DNA of 12,853 nucleotides, taken from Actinomycetes bacterium (GTDB taxonomy: Bacteria > Actinomycetota > Acidimicrobiia > Acidimicrobiales > Acidimicrobiaceae). This document shows, in pieces, positions 1-6,086 of the stretch. The notes below the pieces were generated by a model. The model had not been told where the DNA came from. It did no database searches and saw only the letters and a list, made by a program, of their open reading frames with translations. The stretch lies in assembly GCA_021833085.1 (NCBI GenBank), contig JAKBGL010000021.1, positions 1-12,853 on the forward strand, read 5' to 3'. The first letter of the stretch is position 1. Every line of letters starts with the position of its first letter. Both the position numbers and the translations under genes were made by a program.

Positions 1-37
1 AAGAATCTAATATAACTACTACTTCATAGACGCGCAA
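1..37 (-). CDS. rpsF: 30S ribosomal protein S6, N-terminal fragment (gene runs off the left edge)
   Basis: Reading the minus strand from 37 to the window edge gives a TTG-initiated frame, M-R-V-Y-E-V-V-V-I-L-D-S. This matches the conserved opening of bacterial S6 (M-R-x-Y-E-x-x-x-I-L-D), which binds 16S rRNA in the 30S platform together with S18. A perfect GGGAGG Shine-Dalgarno lies 6 nt upstream. Only 12 codons are visible, so the call rests on the motif, the ribosome binding site and context: in actinobacteria rpsF lies a few genes from the DUF5318 gene and the padR-ino1 pair, and usually leads rpsF-ssb-rpsR-rplI. The TTG start is unusual for a highly expressed ribosomal protein. The rest of the gene is outside the window. 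Confidence 0.72.
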   Translation of the reverse strand, partial: MRVYEVVVILDS

Positions 38-43
38 CTAAAA

Positions 44-49
44 CCTCCC
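44..49 (-). promoter_or_regulatory. Strong Shine-Dalgarno that fixes the TTG start of rpsF
   Basis: The minus strand reads GGGAGG, then TTTTAG, then TTG. The 6-nt spacing to the TTG at 35-37 is ideal. No ATG or GTG competes in that frame nearby, so this site is the main reason for choosing the TTG start. Confidence 0.7.
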
Positions 50-108
50 ATGGACCTCTTCCACACTTTGGAAGTAGGGCTCTTTACGAGCAGGATCTAA
101 GAACATTC

Positions 109-117
109 ATTGTAGCA
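109..117 (-). promoter_or_regulatory. Candidate extended -10 promoter element for rpsF
   Basis: The minus strand reads TGC-TACAAT, which fits an extended -10 (TGnTAnnnT). Transcription would begin near position 101-103, giving a leader of about 65 nt before the rpsF start. No good -35 hexamer lies at 16-18 bp, which extended -10 promoters can tolerate. The 145-bp gap 38-182 between the DUF5318 gene and rpsF shows nothing else beyond a weak 5-bp stem at 58-74. Confidence 0.3.
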
Positions 118-182
118 AAGCAGAGGCAAGGATCAGGCTCGCAATTATTAAGTTACAGAACCAAGAACTTGATCTTGACTAT

Positions 183-578
183 TCAATCTCTGCCAATCAC
201 ATGTTTTTGCACCAAGTGGTTCCAAAGGCAATCCTTACAAACCTCAACTTGATACATGTCAAACTCTTTTGAGCGTACCGTGTCTTCTAGAAGTACACCG
301 TTGGGGACAACCTGACCTGAAGAGGGTAACCTAGCACCAAAGGCGAACCCAACATAGACTAAGTTCCCAGCCCCACATATAGGACAGGGCTTTAACGCAT
401 CCTCTCCAAAGTTGTCAGCGACTCGAAGCAACTCCTCAGTGGCATCACAGATCTCTTCCTTGCTGACGCGTCCCGTGCGGTAGTTACGAATCAAGTTCTC
501 CCGCAACAGCCGATGATCTACCGTGCCAGTGCGCCTTGGCACATTTGGTTCATCACGGCTACGTCCAAAACTTTCCAC
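183..578 (-). CDS. DUF5318 family zinc-ribbon protein
   Basis: This 131-aa protein of unknown function belongs to the actinobacterial DUF5318 family, whose M. tuberculosis member is Rv0049 (recalled, not searched). Shared features are the stretch V-D-x-x-L-L-R-E-N-L (about residues 20-29), a C-P-I-C pair (64-67) and a C-K-D-C pair followed by W-N-H-L-V (113-121), ending near residue 131. The two CxxC pairs, about 50 residues apart, look like a structural zinc ribbon. There is no signal peptide or membrane segment, so it should be cytoplasmic. The start is a GTG with no convincing Shine-Dalgarno; the next methionine is too far in. It lies between rpsF and padR-ino1, as in other actinobacteria, and is transcribed away from padR. 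Its role is unknown. Confidence 0.85.
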   Translation of the reverse strand: MESFGRSRDEPNVPRRTGTVDHRLLRENLIRNYRTGRVSKEEICDATEELLRVADNFGEDALKPCPICGAGNLVYVGFAFGARLPSSGQVVPNGVLLEDTVRSKEFDMYQVEVCKDCLWNHLVQKHVIGRD

Positions 579-606
579 GTCTAAAAGGCTAGCACAATTT
601 GCATCT

Positions 607-654
607 AGCTCTTTATAGAACCACTTAGTCGGAGTTAAAAGAGCTCCGAAGTGG
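607..654. repeat. Two overlapping, mutually exclusive inverted repeats in the DUF5318/padR divergent spacer
   Basis: Repeat A pairs AGCTCTTT (607-614) with AAAGAGCT (638-645). Repeat B pairs CCACT (621-625) plus TCGGAG (629-634) with CTCCGA (644-649) plus AGTGG (650-654), giving 11 pairs with a three-base bulge and a 9-nt loop. The 3' arm of A overlaps the start of B's 3' arm, so only one structure can form at a time. Neither has a following T-tract on either strand, so this is not an intrinsic terminator. It may be an operator over the minus-strand promoter or a switching RNA leader. Confidence 0.5.
612..640 (-). promoter_or_regulatory. Candidate promoter for the DUF5318 gene
   Basis: The minus strand has TATAAA (positions 612-617) with TTTTAA (635-640) 17 bp upstream. 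The -10 is good and the -35 weak. Transcription would start near 605, giving a leader of about 27 nt to the GTG at 578. The inverted repeat at 621-654 overlaps the -35 and spacer, so a bound protein there could control this promoter. Confidence 0.3.
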
Positions 655-687
655 CTCTACATGCGCGATTTCTCAAGGAAAGAAGCT

Positions 688-777
688 ATGGAACGACTGC
701 ACCACAACCCGAAGATCGTAGCTTCTCCCAGAGTGACTCATGCGACTCTAACATTGCCAGAATGTTATATCAGATGA
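688..777 (+). CDS. Possible 29-codon leader or small ORF upstream of padR
   Basis: An ATG at 688 follows an AAGGAAA Shine-Dalgarno-like sequence (about 675-681) at 6-nt spacing and opens 29 codons ending in TGA at 775-777. The peptide begins M-E-R-L-H-H-N-P-K-I and resembles nothing I recognise. Its last third overlaps the padR-proximal palindrome. An 8-bp inverted repeat (AGAAGCTA 681-688 / TAGCTTCT 719-726) would sequester its start codon in a transcript. An ORF this short with a fair ribosome binding site can arise by chance, so this is a weak call. Confidence 0.2.
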   Translation: MERLHHNPKIVASPRVTHATLTLPECYIR

Positions 778-793
778 ACCTAACGGATAACAT
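749..793. promoter_or_regulatory. Candidate PadR operator: perfect palindrome plus a third half-site
   Basis: Positions 749-767 read TAACATT-GCCAG-AATGTTA, a perfect inverted repeat with 7-bp arms and a 5-bp spacer. A further half-site, ATAACAT (787-793), pairs with ATGTTAT (762-768). Three TAACAT-type half-sites therefore stand within 45 bp, 28-72 bp upstream of padR. PadR-family repressors commonly autoregulate by binding ATGT/ACAT-containing dyads near their own promoters. That this is the PadR site is inference from position and symmetry. Confidence 0.45.
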
Positions 794-816
794 ATCTAAC
801 CGATATAGTATATAAG
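792..816 (+). promoter_or_regulatory. AT-rich promoter region of padR-ino1, with a short dyad
   Basis: This stretch contains the dyad ATATC-N5-GATAT (792-806) and -10-like hexamers TATAGT (804-809) and TATAAG (811-816), ending 4 bp before the padR ATG. No recognisable -35 lies at 16-18 bp. No Shine-Dalgarno lies between here and the ATG, so transcription may start almost at the start codon, giving a leaderless or nearly leaderless mRNA, a common mode in actinobacteria. Confidence 0.35.
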
Positions 817-820
817 AATA

Positions 821-1474
821 ATGAGATCCGGTGGAACTAGTCAATACCTTGAAGCAGCAGTGATGGGGTTACTCGCGGAAGACCCGCAACATGGATATGA
901 ACTCCACCGAAGGATAGTATCGGCGTTTGGCGCACTCTTTCATCCGTCTTGGGGGTCGATATATCCAGCCCTTTCGAGACTCGAACGCCAAGGATATATC
1001 GAAACGTTCGAAGAGGGCGGGGTTCGATCACTTACTACGTCTACTGGTTCTTTGGGCGGAGAACTAGCAAGCTTTAGATCCGCCCTCAGAAAAGAAACAA
1101 CCTCTAAAAGGCAGCGTAAGTCCTACCGGATTACTGAAAAGGGAACCCAGTTCCTTCATGAACTCGTCTCGGGCATGGACGTATCAGACGACCGCGCCTT
1201 TTGGGTTGCCCTGGCATTTTCGGACCGCGTAGGTCTAAATCGTAGACTTTCGATCGCTAACAGACGAATTTATGTGCTTGAAGAACGCTTGAGAGAGATG
1301 AAAGAGAGCGAATTGCTCAATGGACTCAACATGCGAAGCCTCGCTCTACAAGGGCTTTACATGCGCCTTACTGACGAGCTGAGCTGGCTCGAACGACTCT
1401 GCAAAGAACTTTCTGACTCCGACGAACTAATGGAGTTGAGCAAAGAATCAAGGCAAAGACTTAAAGGCTTATAA
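821..1474 (+). CDS. PadR family transcriptional regulator
   Basis: This 217-aa protein has the PadR winged helix at residues 8-110: a hydrophobic first helix leading to H-G-Y-E-L (24-28), the recognition region with S-I-Y-P-A-L-S-R-L-E (46-55), and a wing ending R-K-S-Y-R-I-T-E-K-G (99-108). The wing carries an insertion of about 30 residues (68-98), longer than in typical PadR proteins; related actinobacterial ino1-linked PadR proteins, as I recall them, have shorter inserts there. Residues 120-210 are predicted to be helical and charged, consistent with the C-terminal dimerisation helices. The ATG at 821 keeps the whole first helix; the next one, at 863, would cut into it. It is 27 bp from ino1 and surely co-transcribed, suggesting control of inositol synthesis. 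The ligand is unknown. Confidence 0.88.
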   Translation: MRSGGTSQYLEAAVMGLLAEDPQHGYELHRRIVSAFGALFHPSWGSIYPALSRLERQGYIETFEEGGVRSLTTSTGSLGGELASFRSALRKETTSKRQRKSYRITEKGTQFLHELVSGMDVSDDRAFWVALAFSDRVGLNRRLSIANRRIYVLEERLREMKESELLNGLNMRSLALQGLYMRLTDELSWLERLCKELSDSDELMELSKESRQRLKGL

Positions 1475-1501
1475 CGAAAATATATAGAAAGGTAGATGTA
1501 G

Positions 1502-2578
1502 ATGGCTAATATAAAGGTAGCACTCGCTGGGATCGGCAACTGCTCAAGTTCGCTTGTACAAGGCGTACAGTACTACAAAGACGCTGACCCCTCCGAAGAG
1601 GTGCCGGGATTGATGCACGTAGTACTCGGCGGATATCACGTAGGCGATGTCGAGTTTGTAGCCGCTTTTGATGTGGATGCGGCAAAAGTAGGCGAAGACT
1701 TGGGAAAGGCGATCTTCAGCTCGAAGAACAATACGATCAAGTTCGCTAATGTCGGAGAGATCGGAGTAGAGGTCAAAAGAGGGCCTACCTTAGATGGACT
1801 CGGCAAGTACTATCGACAAGTCGTCGAAGAATCACCTCTTGATCCTGTTGACGTAGCAGAAGAGCTACGTCGTAGCGGTGCCGAGGTACTCGTCTCATAT
1901 CTTCCCGTAGGTTCTGAAAAAGCACAAAAGTTCTATGCTGAAGCCGCTCTCGAAGCTGGTGTGGCGTTCGTCAATGCGATCCCAGTATTTATCGCGTCAG
2001 ATCCGGAATGGGCACAACGTTTTAGAGATAAGAATGTACCTATAGTTGGAGATGATATCAAGTCACAAGTAGGTGCTACGATCGTCCACAGAATGCTTGC
2101 CCGACTTTTCGAAGACAGGGGACTTGTACTAGATCGAACGTATCAGCTAAACGTTGGCGGAAACATGGACTTTATGAACATGTTAGAGCGTGAACGCCTT
2201 GAATCAAAGAAGATCTCCAAGACCCAAAGCGTAACAAGTCAGATTGATCATGGTATCGAATCAAACAACGTACATATCGGGCCTTCAGATCACGTACCTT
2301 GGTTAGAGGACCGCAAGTGGGCTTATATCAGACTTGAGGGACGCAACTTTGGTGACGTACCACTTAACGTCGAACTCAAGCTAGAGGTTTGGGACTCTCC
2401 GAATTCAGCAGGCGTTATTATTGATGCCTTAAGATGCGCCAAGATCGCACTTGATCGTGGTATCGGTGGTCCGCTTCTTGGCCCGTCTGCCTACTTTATG
2501 AAGTCCCCGCCCAAGCAGTATCGAGATAACGTTGCTAAAGATATGGTTGAAGAGTTCCAAAGCGGAGAGGTCAACTAG
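1502..2578 (+). CDS. ino1: Myo-inositol-1-phosphate (inositol-3-phosphate) synthase
   Basis: The enzyme converts glucose-6-phosphate to inositol-3-phosphate in the cytoplasm using bound NAD. This is the committed step for inositol used in phosphatidylinositol and, in actinobacteria, mycothiol. The 358-aa protein matches the compact actinobacterial type (Mtb Ino1 is about 367 aa). Visible motifs are the dinucleotide-binding G-x-G-N-C-S-S-S-L (10-18), the family signature [11 protein letters not shown] (183-193), [11 protein letters not shown] (217-227) and D-S-P-N-S-A-G (298-304). AAAGG at 1488-1492 serves as ribosome binding site, 9 nt before the ATG. An ATG at 1496 runs straight into a stop, so 1502 is the start. 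It is the second gene of the padR operon and is followed by a strong hairpin. Confidence 0.96.
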   Translation: MANIKVALAGIGNCSSSLVQGVQYYKDADPSEEVPGLMHVVLGGYHVGDVEFVAAFDVDAAKVGEDLGKAIFSSKNNTIKFANVGEIGVEVKRGPTLDGLGKYYRQVVEESPLDPVDVAEELRRSGAEVLVSYLPVGSEKAQKFYAEAALEAGVAFVNAIPVFIASDPEWAQRFRDKNVPIVGDDIKSQVGATIVHRMLARLFEDRGLVLDRTYQLNVGGNMDFMNMLERERLESKKISKTQSVTSQIDHGIESNNVHIGPSDHVPWLEDRKWAYIRLEGRNFGDVPLNVELKLEVWDSPNSAGVIIDALRCAKIALDRGIGGPLLGPSAYFMKSPPKQYRDNVAKDMVEEFQSGEVN

Positions 2579-2608
2579 CACCTGAGTTAGTAACTAAGAC
2601 TAACGTTA

Positions 2609-2638
2609 AAGAGCCTCACATACTACTGTGAGGCTCTT
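2609..2638. terminator. Hairpin terminator between convergent ino1 and pcnA
   Basis: AAGAGCCTCACA (2609-2620) and TGTGAGGCTCTT (2627-2638) form a perfect 12-bp stem around a 6-nt TACTAC loop. It lies 30 bp past the ino1 stop and 55 bp past the pcnA stop. Neither flank has a long T-run (only short T stretches reading toward either side), so it is a strong hairpin with a weak U-tract. Position between converging genes supports a bidirectional role. Confidence 0.75.
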
Positions 2639-2692
2639 CACATATCCGTCTATGTCTATACATGCCATAGAAACGAAAGTGCCATCCAAGAT

Positions 2693-4093
2693 CTAACGCA
2701 CAGATGAAATGGGCCTAACGCGCCACCACTTGAGGAGTCTCTTAGTTACTTCATCTTTGCCAATCAACCCCTCGTCAAGGCGAATTTCCAACAAATAGTC
2801 CATAGCGTCTCCTACATCTTTGGAAGGTCCTACATCTAAGATCGCCATGACCTCGTTTCCATCCAATTCAGGTCGGATTGACGCGAGTTCCTCCTGTTCA
2901 GAAAGTATTTGAATTCGTTCTTTCAGTTCAGTCATCTTTTCATGGAAGAACCTGACCTTAGCTTGATCACGGGTAGTTACGTCTGCAAGTGTAAGTTCAT
3001 TCAACTGTTCTAGCAACGACCCAGCATCTCTAACGTAGCGTCTCACGGCTCTATCGTTCCATCCAGCTTTATAAGTATGAAACCTAAGATGAAGTTCAAC
3101 CAACTTGGACACCGATTCAATCTCTTGAGTAGAGAATCGGAGAGCTTGCAATCGTTTACGAGCCATACGTGCACCAACAACGTCATGAAAGTGGAACGAA
3201 ACCCCTGCAGAGCCTATCTCTCGGGTCCGTGGTTTACCAATATCATGCAATAAGGCCGCTAATCGAAGGATAAGATCCGGTGATGTTTTAGATACAACAG
3301 CAATGGTATGAGCCAAAACATCTTTATGACGATGAATTGGGTCTTGTTCTAATGCTAACGCAGGTATCTCCGGCAAGAAGATATCGAAAAGTCCCGTATC
3401 CACTAAGAACCATAGGCCAACCGAGGGATCAGGGAGTACAAGGAGTTTCGAGAGTTCCTCCCGAATCCTCTCGGGCGATACCACCTGAAGCCTTTCCCTT
3501 AACTCTAGCGCCGCATCGACGACATCTTTCTCCGGGTCCAGCGTAAAGCGAGTCATGAACCGTGCTGCTCGAAGCATCCTCAACGGGTCATCACTAAAGC
3601 TATCCGCAGCATCGCCCGGTGTCGCCAACTTATGACCCATGAGATCGTGGAGACCGCCAAAGGGATCGATAAGCTTTGAAGCAGATCCCGTCAGCTCGAT
3701 AGCCATGGCGTTAATGGTAAAATCCCGCCTAGAGAGATCCTCTTCGATCGACGTTGAAAATTTGACCAAAGGTTTTCTTGAAGACAGATCGTAAGACTCA
3801 GCCCTATGAGTTGTAATCTCAAATTTGCGTCTGGAGATTTCAAGCGCTACCGTACCAAAGCGTTTACCAACCAACCAGATCGCATCGGATATTGGCCCAA
3901 CAATGTCTTCGATATCATCAGGTGTTGCATCAGTAGTCAGATCAATATCGGTGTCGCCCTCTTCGAATACACCCAACAGAAGATCTCTTACAACTCCCCC
4001 TACTAGATATAGGCGTTTTCCAGCCTTTTCAAAGGCATCTTTTAGCGGTTCAACTTCTCTTTGAAGATTTTCAATCACTCTAACACTGCTCAT
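2693..4093 (-). CDS. pcnA: CCA tRNA nucleotidyltransferase with HD domain (annotated as PcnA in actinobacteria)
   Basis: This template-independent polymerase adds or repairs the 3'-CCA end of tRNAs in the cytoplasm. The 466-aa protein has a class II nucleotidyltransferase head: L-V-G-G-V-V-R-D (30-37), the metal-binding D-T-D-I-D pattern (47-51, DxD at 49/51), R-R-D-F-T-I-N-A-M-A (122-131) and the nucleotide/tRNA-contact segment D-D-P-L-R-M-L-R-A-A-R-F (168-179). An HD phosphohydrolase-type domain follows, with H-D at 283-284 in L-L-H-D-I-G-K-P and further histidines near 254-262 and 301-303. The length is usual for the actinobacterial enzyme. The ATG at 4093 has only a weak upstream AGG. Strict CCA addition versus poly(A) addition cannot be told from sequence alone; CCA addition is more likely for the single copy in an actinobacterium. 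Confidence 0.93.
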   Translation of the reverse strand: MSSVRVIENLQREVEPLKDAFEKAGKRLYLVGGVVRDLLLGVFEEGDTDIDLTTDATPDDIEDIVGPISDAIWLVGKRFGTVALEISRRKFEITTHRAESYDLSSRKPLVKFSTSIEEDLSRRDFTINAMAIELTGSASKLIDPFGGLHDLMGHKLATPGDAADSFSDDPLRMLRAARFMTRFTLDPEKDVVDAALELRERLQVVSPERIREELSKLLVLPDPSVGLWFLVDTGLFDIFLPEIPALALEQDPIHRHKDVLAHTIAVVSKTSPDLILRLAALLHDIGKPRTREIGSAGVSFHFHDVVGARMARKRLQALRFSTQEIESVSKLVELHLRFHTYKAGWNDRAVRRYVRDAGSLLEQLNELTLADVTTRDQAKVRFFHEKMTELKERIQILSEQEELASIRPELDGNEVMAILDVGPSKDVGDAMDYLLEIRLDEGLIGKDEVTKRLLKWWRVRPISSVR

Positions 4094-4122
4094 AGCTATT
4101 GATCTACCTGTAGTAGGAAGTA

Positions 4123-4151
4123 GTTATACAATAATCGCTTGAAGCTGAAAA
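4123..4151 (-). promoter_or_regulatory. Candidate promoter for pcnA
   Basis: The minus strand has TTTTCA (4146-4151) and TATAAC (4123-4128) separated by 17 bp, with a TG two bases before the -10 hexamer's first T. Transcription would begin near 4116, about 22 nt before the pcnA ATG. This would give pcnA a promoter separate from the upstream deacetylase gene. Confidence 0.4.
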
Positions 4152-4210
4152 CATAGTATTGGAGTTCCTCCACGCTCATCTACTTAGGATAAGTTTGGTT
4201 TATTTCTAAA

Positions 4211-4231
4211 GTTATCGGAGCGTTATCGGAG
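4211..4231. repeat. Tandem 10-bp direct repeat in the deacetylase/pcnA spacer
   Basis: GTTATCGGAG occurs at 4211-4220 and again at 4222-4231, an 11-bp period that places both copies on the same DNA face. It lies 18 bp past the deacetylase stop and about 60 bp upstream of the candidate pcnA promoter. The rest of the 155-bp spacer holds no clear terminator hairpin. Confidence 0.6.
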
Positions 4232-4248
4232 TCCTTGAGGAAACAAAT

Positions 4249-5280
4249 TCACGAAAGAGGATTACGATCTCCAAGTGCTCGTCTTCTTGACTCACTAAGC
4301 GAATCGATGGTTTCATGAGAAACCTTGCTCCGAATATACTCTTCTTTAGGAACAACCTTTTCTCCAGCTAAAGCACCTACTGTAGCTGTTGCCGAGTCCC
4401 GTAGGGCCTCCATGTCATACCCGCCTTCAAGAAAAGCCAACACCCTACCTTTGGGTACGAACTGGATAGCCCACTTAGTAAGGTGGTAGAAGTCCTCCGC
4501 TCTTATCGTCAGGTTGGTAAGCGGATCTTTAAAGTGACCGTCAAAACCCGCGGAGATTACGACCCAATCAGGATTAAAGATCTCCACAGCTTCTTGTGCG
4601 ATCACTTCAAGAACCGCTCGAACGGTCTCACCAGAAGATCCTTCCGGTACCGGAAGATTGAGGGTATAGCCAAATCCTTCTTCAGATCCAAGTTCTTGCA
4701 CACGACCAGTTCCGGGGTATAGCGGATACTGATGAGTAGAGATAAAAAGTACTCGATCATCGCTGTAAAATATCTCTTGCGTGCCATTTCCATGATGCGC
4801 ATCAAAGTCGACAATAAGAACCCTGTTTCCTTTTTCAAGGAGTCGTCCCACCGCAACCGCAACGTTATTGATTATACAAAATCCCATAGCAGTCGTTGAA
4901 GTGGCATGATGCCCAGGTGGGCGAACTACTAGAAAAGCAGAATCTGCCTCGCCTTGTTCAAGTCTAGCTATCGCATCTAAACCAGCTCCAGCAGCAAGCA
5001 TCGCAGCACGCCATGACTGATCAGACACGGACGTATCGCTATCGATCATTCCACCGCCCATGAGGCAGAATCGTTGAAGTCCGATCAAATACTTCTGACT
5101 GTGCACCACCTCAAGGCTCTCCGGGTCCGCCTCTATAGGTGTAAAAAATCTCAATTCATCCTCTAGGCCCGTTCTTCTCACACCGTCCAAAACGGCTTCA
5201 AGGCGAGATGCGGACTCAGGATGGTATGTACCAGCGTCATGCTCACGATATTGAACATGAGAACCTATTAAAACAACCAC
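4249..5280 (-). CDS. Histone deacetylase superfamily protein (AcuC / acetylpolyamine amidohydrolase-like)
   Basis: A zinc-dependent deacetylase of 343 aa with a complete arginase-like catalytic core: R-P-P-G-H-H (120-125, the catalytic His pair), V-D-F-D-A-H-H-G-N-G (157-166, zinc ligands expected at D160 and H162), S-A-G-F-D-G-H (243-249, third ligand D247) and E-G-G-Y-D (285-289, transition-state Tyr288). All active-site residues are present, so it should be active. Likely substrates are acetyl-lysine on proteins (AcuC removes it from acetyl-CoA synthetase in Bacillus) or acetylpolyamines; sequence reading cannot decide. It has no signal peptide and is cytoplasmic. The GTG at 5280 has AGGA about 9 nt upstream and leaves a normal N-terminus before H-D-x-G-x-Y-H-P-E. 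It is divergent from, and overlaps, the GNAT gene. Confidence 0.93.
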   Translation of the reverse strand: MVVLIGSHVQYREHDAGTYHPESASRLEAVLDGVRRTGLEDELRFFTPIEADPESLEVVHSQKYLIGLQRFCLMGGGMIDSDTSVSDQSWRAAMLAAGAGLDAIARLEQGEADSAFLVVRPPGHHATSTTAMGFCIINNVAVAVGRLLEKGNRVLIVDFDAHHGNGTQEIFYSDDRVLFISTHQYPLYPGTGRVQELGSEEGFGYTLNLPVPEGSSGETVRAVLEVIAQEAVEIFNPDWVVISAGFDGHFKDPLTNLTIRAEDFYHLTKWAIQFVPKGRVLAFLEGGYDMEALRDSATATVGALAGEKVVPKEEYIRSKVSHETIDSLSESRRRALGDRNPLS

Positions 5281-6086
5281 GACTACGATCCTATTACGAA
5301 AGTGGCAAAAAGTTCGCTAGCCTTATTCCCATAGCGACGAATTATCTTCCAAGGCAGAGAAAGACGTTGTCCTTCAACGTTGAAGGAATTAGCGTACGGG
5401 TTTCACCGTGGCCCGGCGAGATACAGTCATGTCTCGTAACGTCAAGATCTGGAGGACTACTTTCTGTCTTATCATTCTCGCCTCTCACAGAGATTAAAAA
5501 AGTAGCCGCATCTTTGGGATACGAGAATCTACTTTGGCAAGCCACCGATGAGTTTACTGAGACAACCTACCAAAGTCTGGAGTTTGATCTTCGAGATCGT
5601 CTCCATGTGCTCATAGCATCAGATCTAAAACCAGATGTCAGGCATCGTATAAGCAACACCTTTACAGTTCGAAGAGCTCGGTCCATTGACATAGATGCAG
5701 TGCTTGAGATAGATAGCATGTGCTTTGAGCCATTTTGGCAGCTAGATCAGCAAGGACTTGAGGAGGCTATACTTGCGACCCCACGATCACGATATCGCGT
5801 TATCGTAGACAAGGATGACTTCGGATCAGTACTCGGTTATTCAATATTTGGCCAAGGTGCAGGTTCTGGATACCTTCAGCGCATTGCCATGAGTCCTGGC
5901 CGCCAACGAAATGGAGGCGCAACGTCTCTTATCGTCGACGGGTTTAGCTGGCTTCGACGTTGGCGCACACAAAAGGTAAGCGTAAACACGCAAGTAACCA
6001 ATGAACACGCCCTTGCCCTTTACGTTGGGCTTGGATTTAAACTTCAAAGACAAGGGCTCTCGCTATATCAATGTTCATCGTCTTAG
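5208..6086 (+). CDS. GNAT family N-acetyltransferase with an extra N-terminal region
   Basis: Residues 152-290 form a GNAT domain: F-T-V-R-R-A-R (152-158), the acetyl-CoA-binding strand and loop L-Q-R-I-A-M-S-P-G-R-Q-R-N-G-G-A (223-238, the pyrophosphate loop) and the late N-E-H-A-L-A-L-Y-V-G-L-G-F (265-277). It should transfer acetyl from acetyl-CoA to an amine, possibly protein N-termini or lysines as in RimI-like enzymes. Residues 55-150 match nothing I recognise. The start is uncertain: ATG 5208 or 5226 would overlap the deacetylase gene antisense by 55-73 bp, while an in-frame TTG at 5367 (residue 54, AAGG about 12 nt upstream) would leave a normal divergent spacer. Its stop overlaps the next gene's longest start by 16 bp, so it heads the murJ operon. 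Confidence 0.8.
   Translation: MRTQDGMYQRHAHDIEHENLLKQPRLRSYYESGKKFASLIPIATNYLPRQRKTLSFNVEGISVRVSPWPGEIQSCLVTSRSGGLLSVLSFSPLTEIKKVAASLGYENLLWQATDEFTETTYQSLEFDLRDRLHVLIASDLKPDVRHRISNTFTVRRARSIDIDAVLEIDSMCFEPFWQLDQQGLEEAILATPRSRYRVIVDKDDFGSVLGYSIFGQGAGSGYLQRIAMSPGRQRNGGATSLIVDGFSWLRRWRTQKVSVNTQVTNEHALALYVGLGFKLQRQGLSLYQCSSS

Noticed and set aside
621..654. Intrinsic terminator
   Set aside because: The stem is strong but no T-run follows on either strand, and it lies upstream of both flanking genes.
3337..4064. Plus-strand reading frames opposite pcnA
   Set aside because: They are antisense to a full-length conserved enzyme, lack family motifs, and have no operon context; they are shadow frames.
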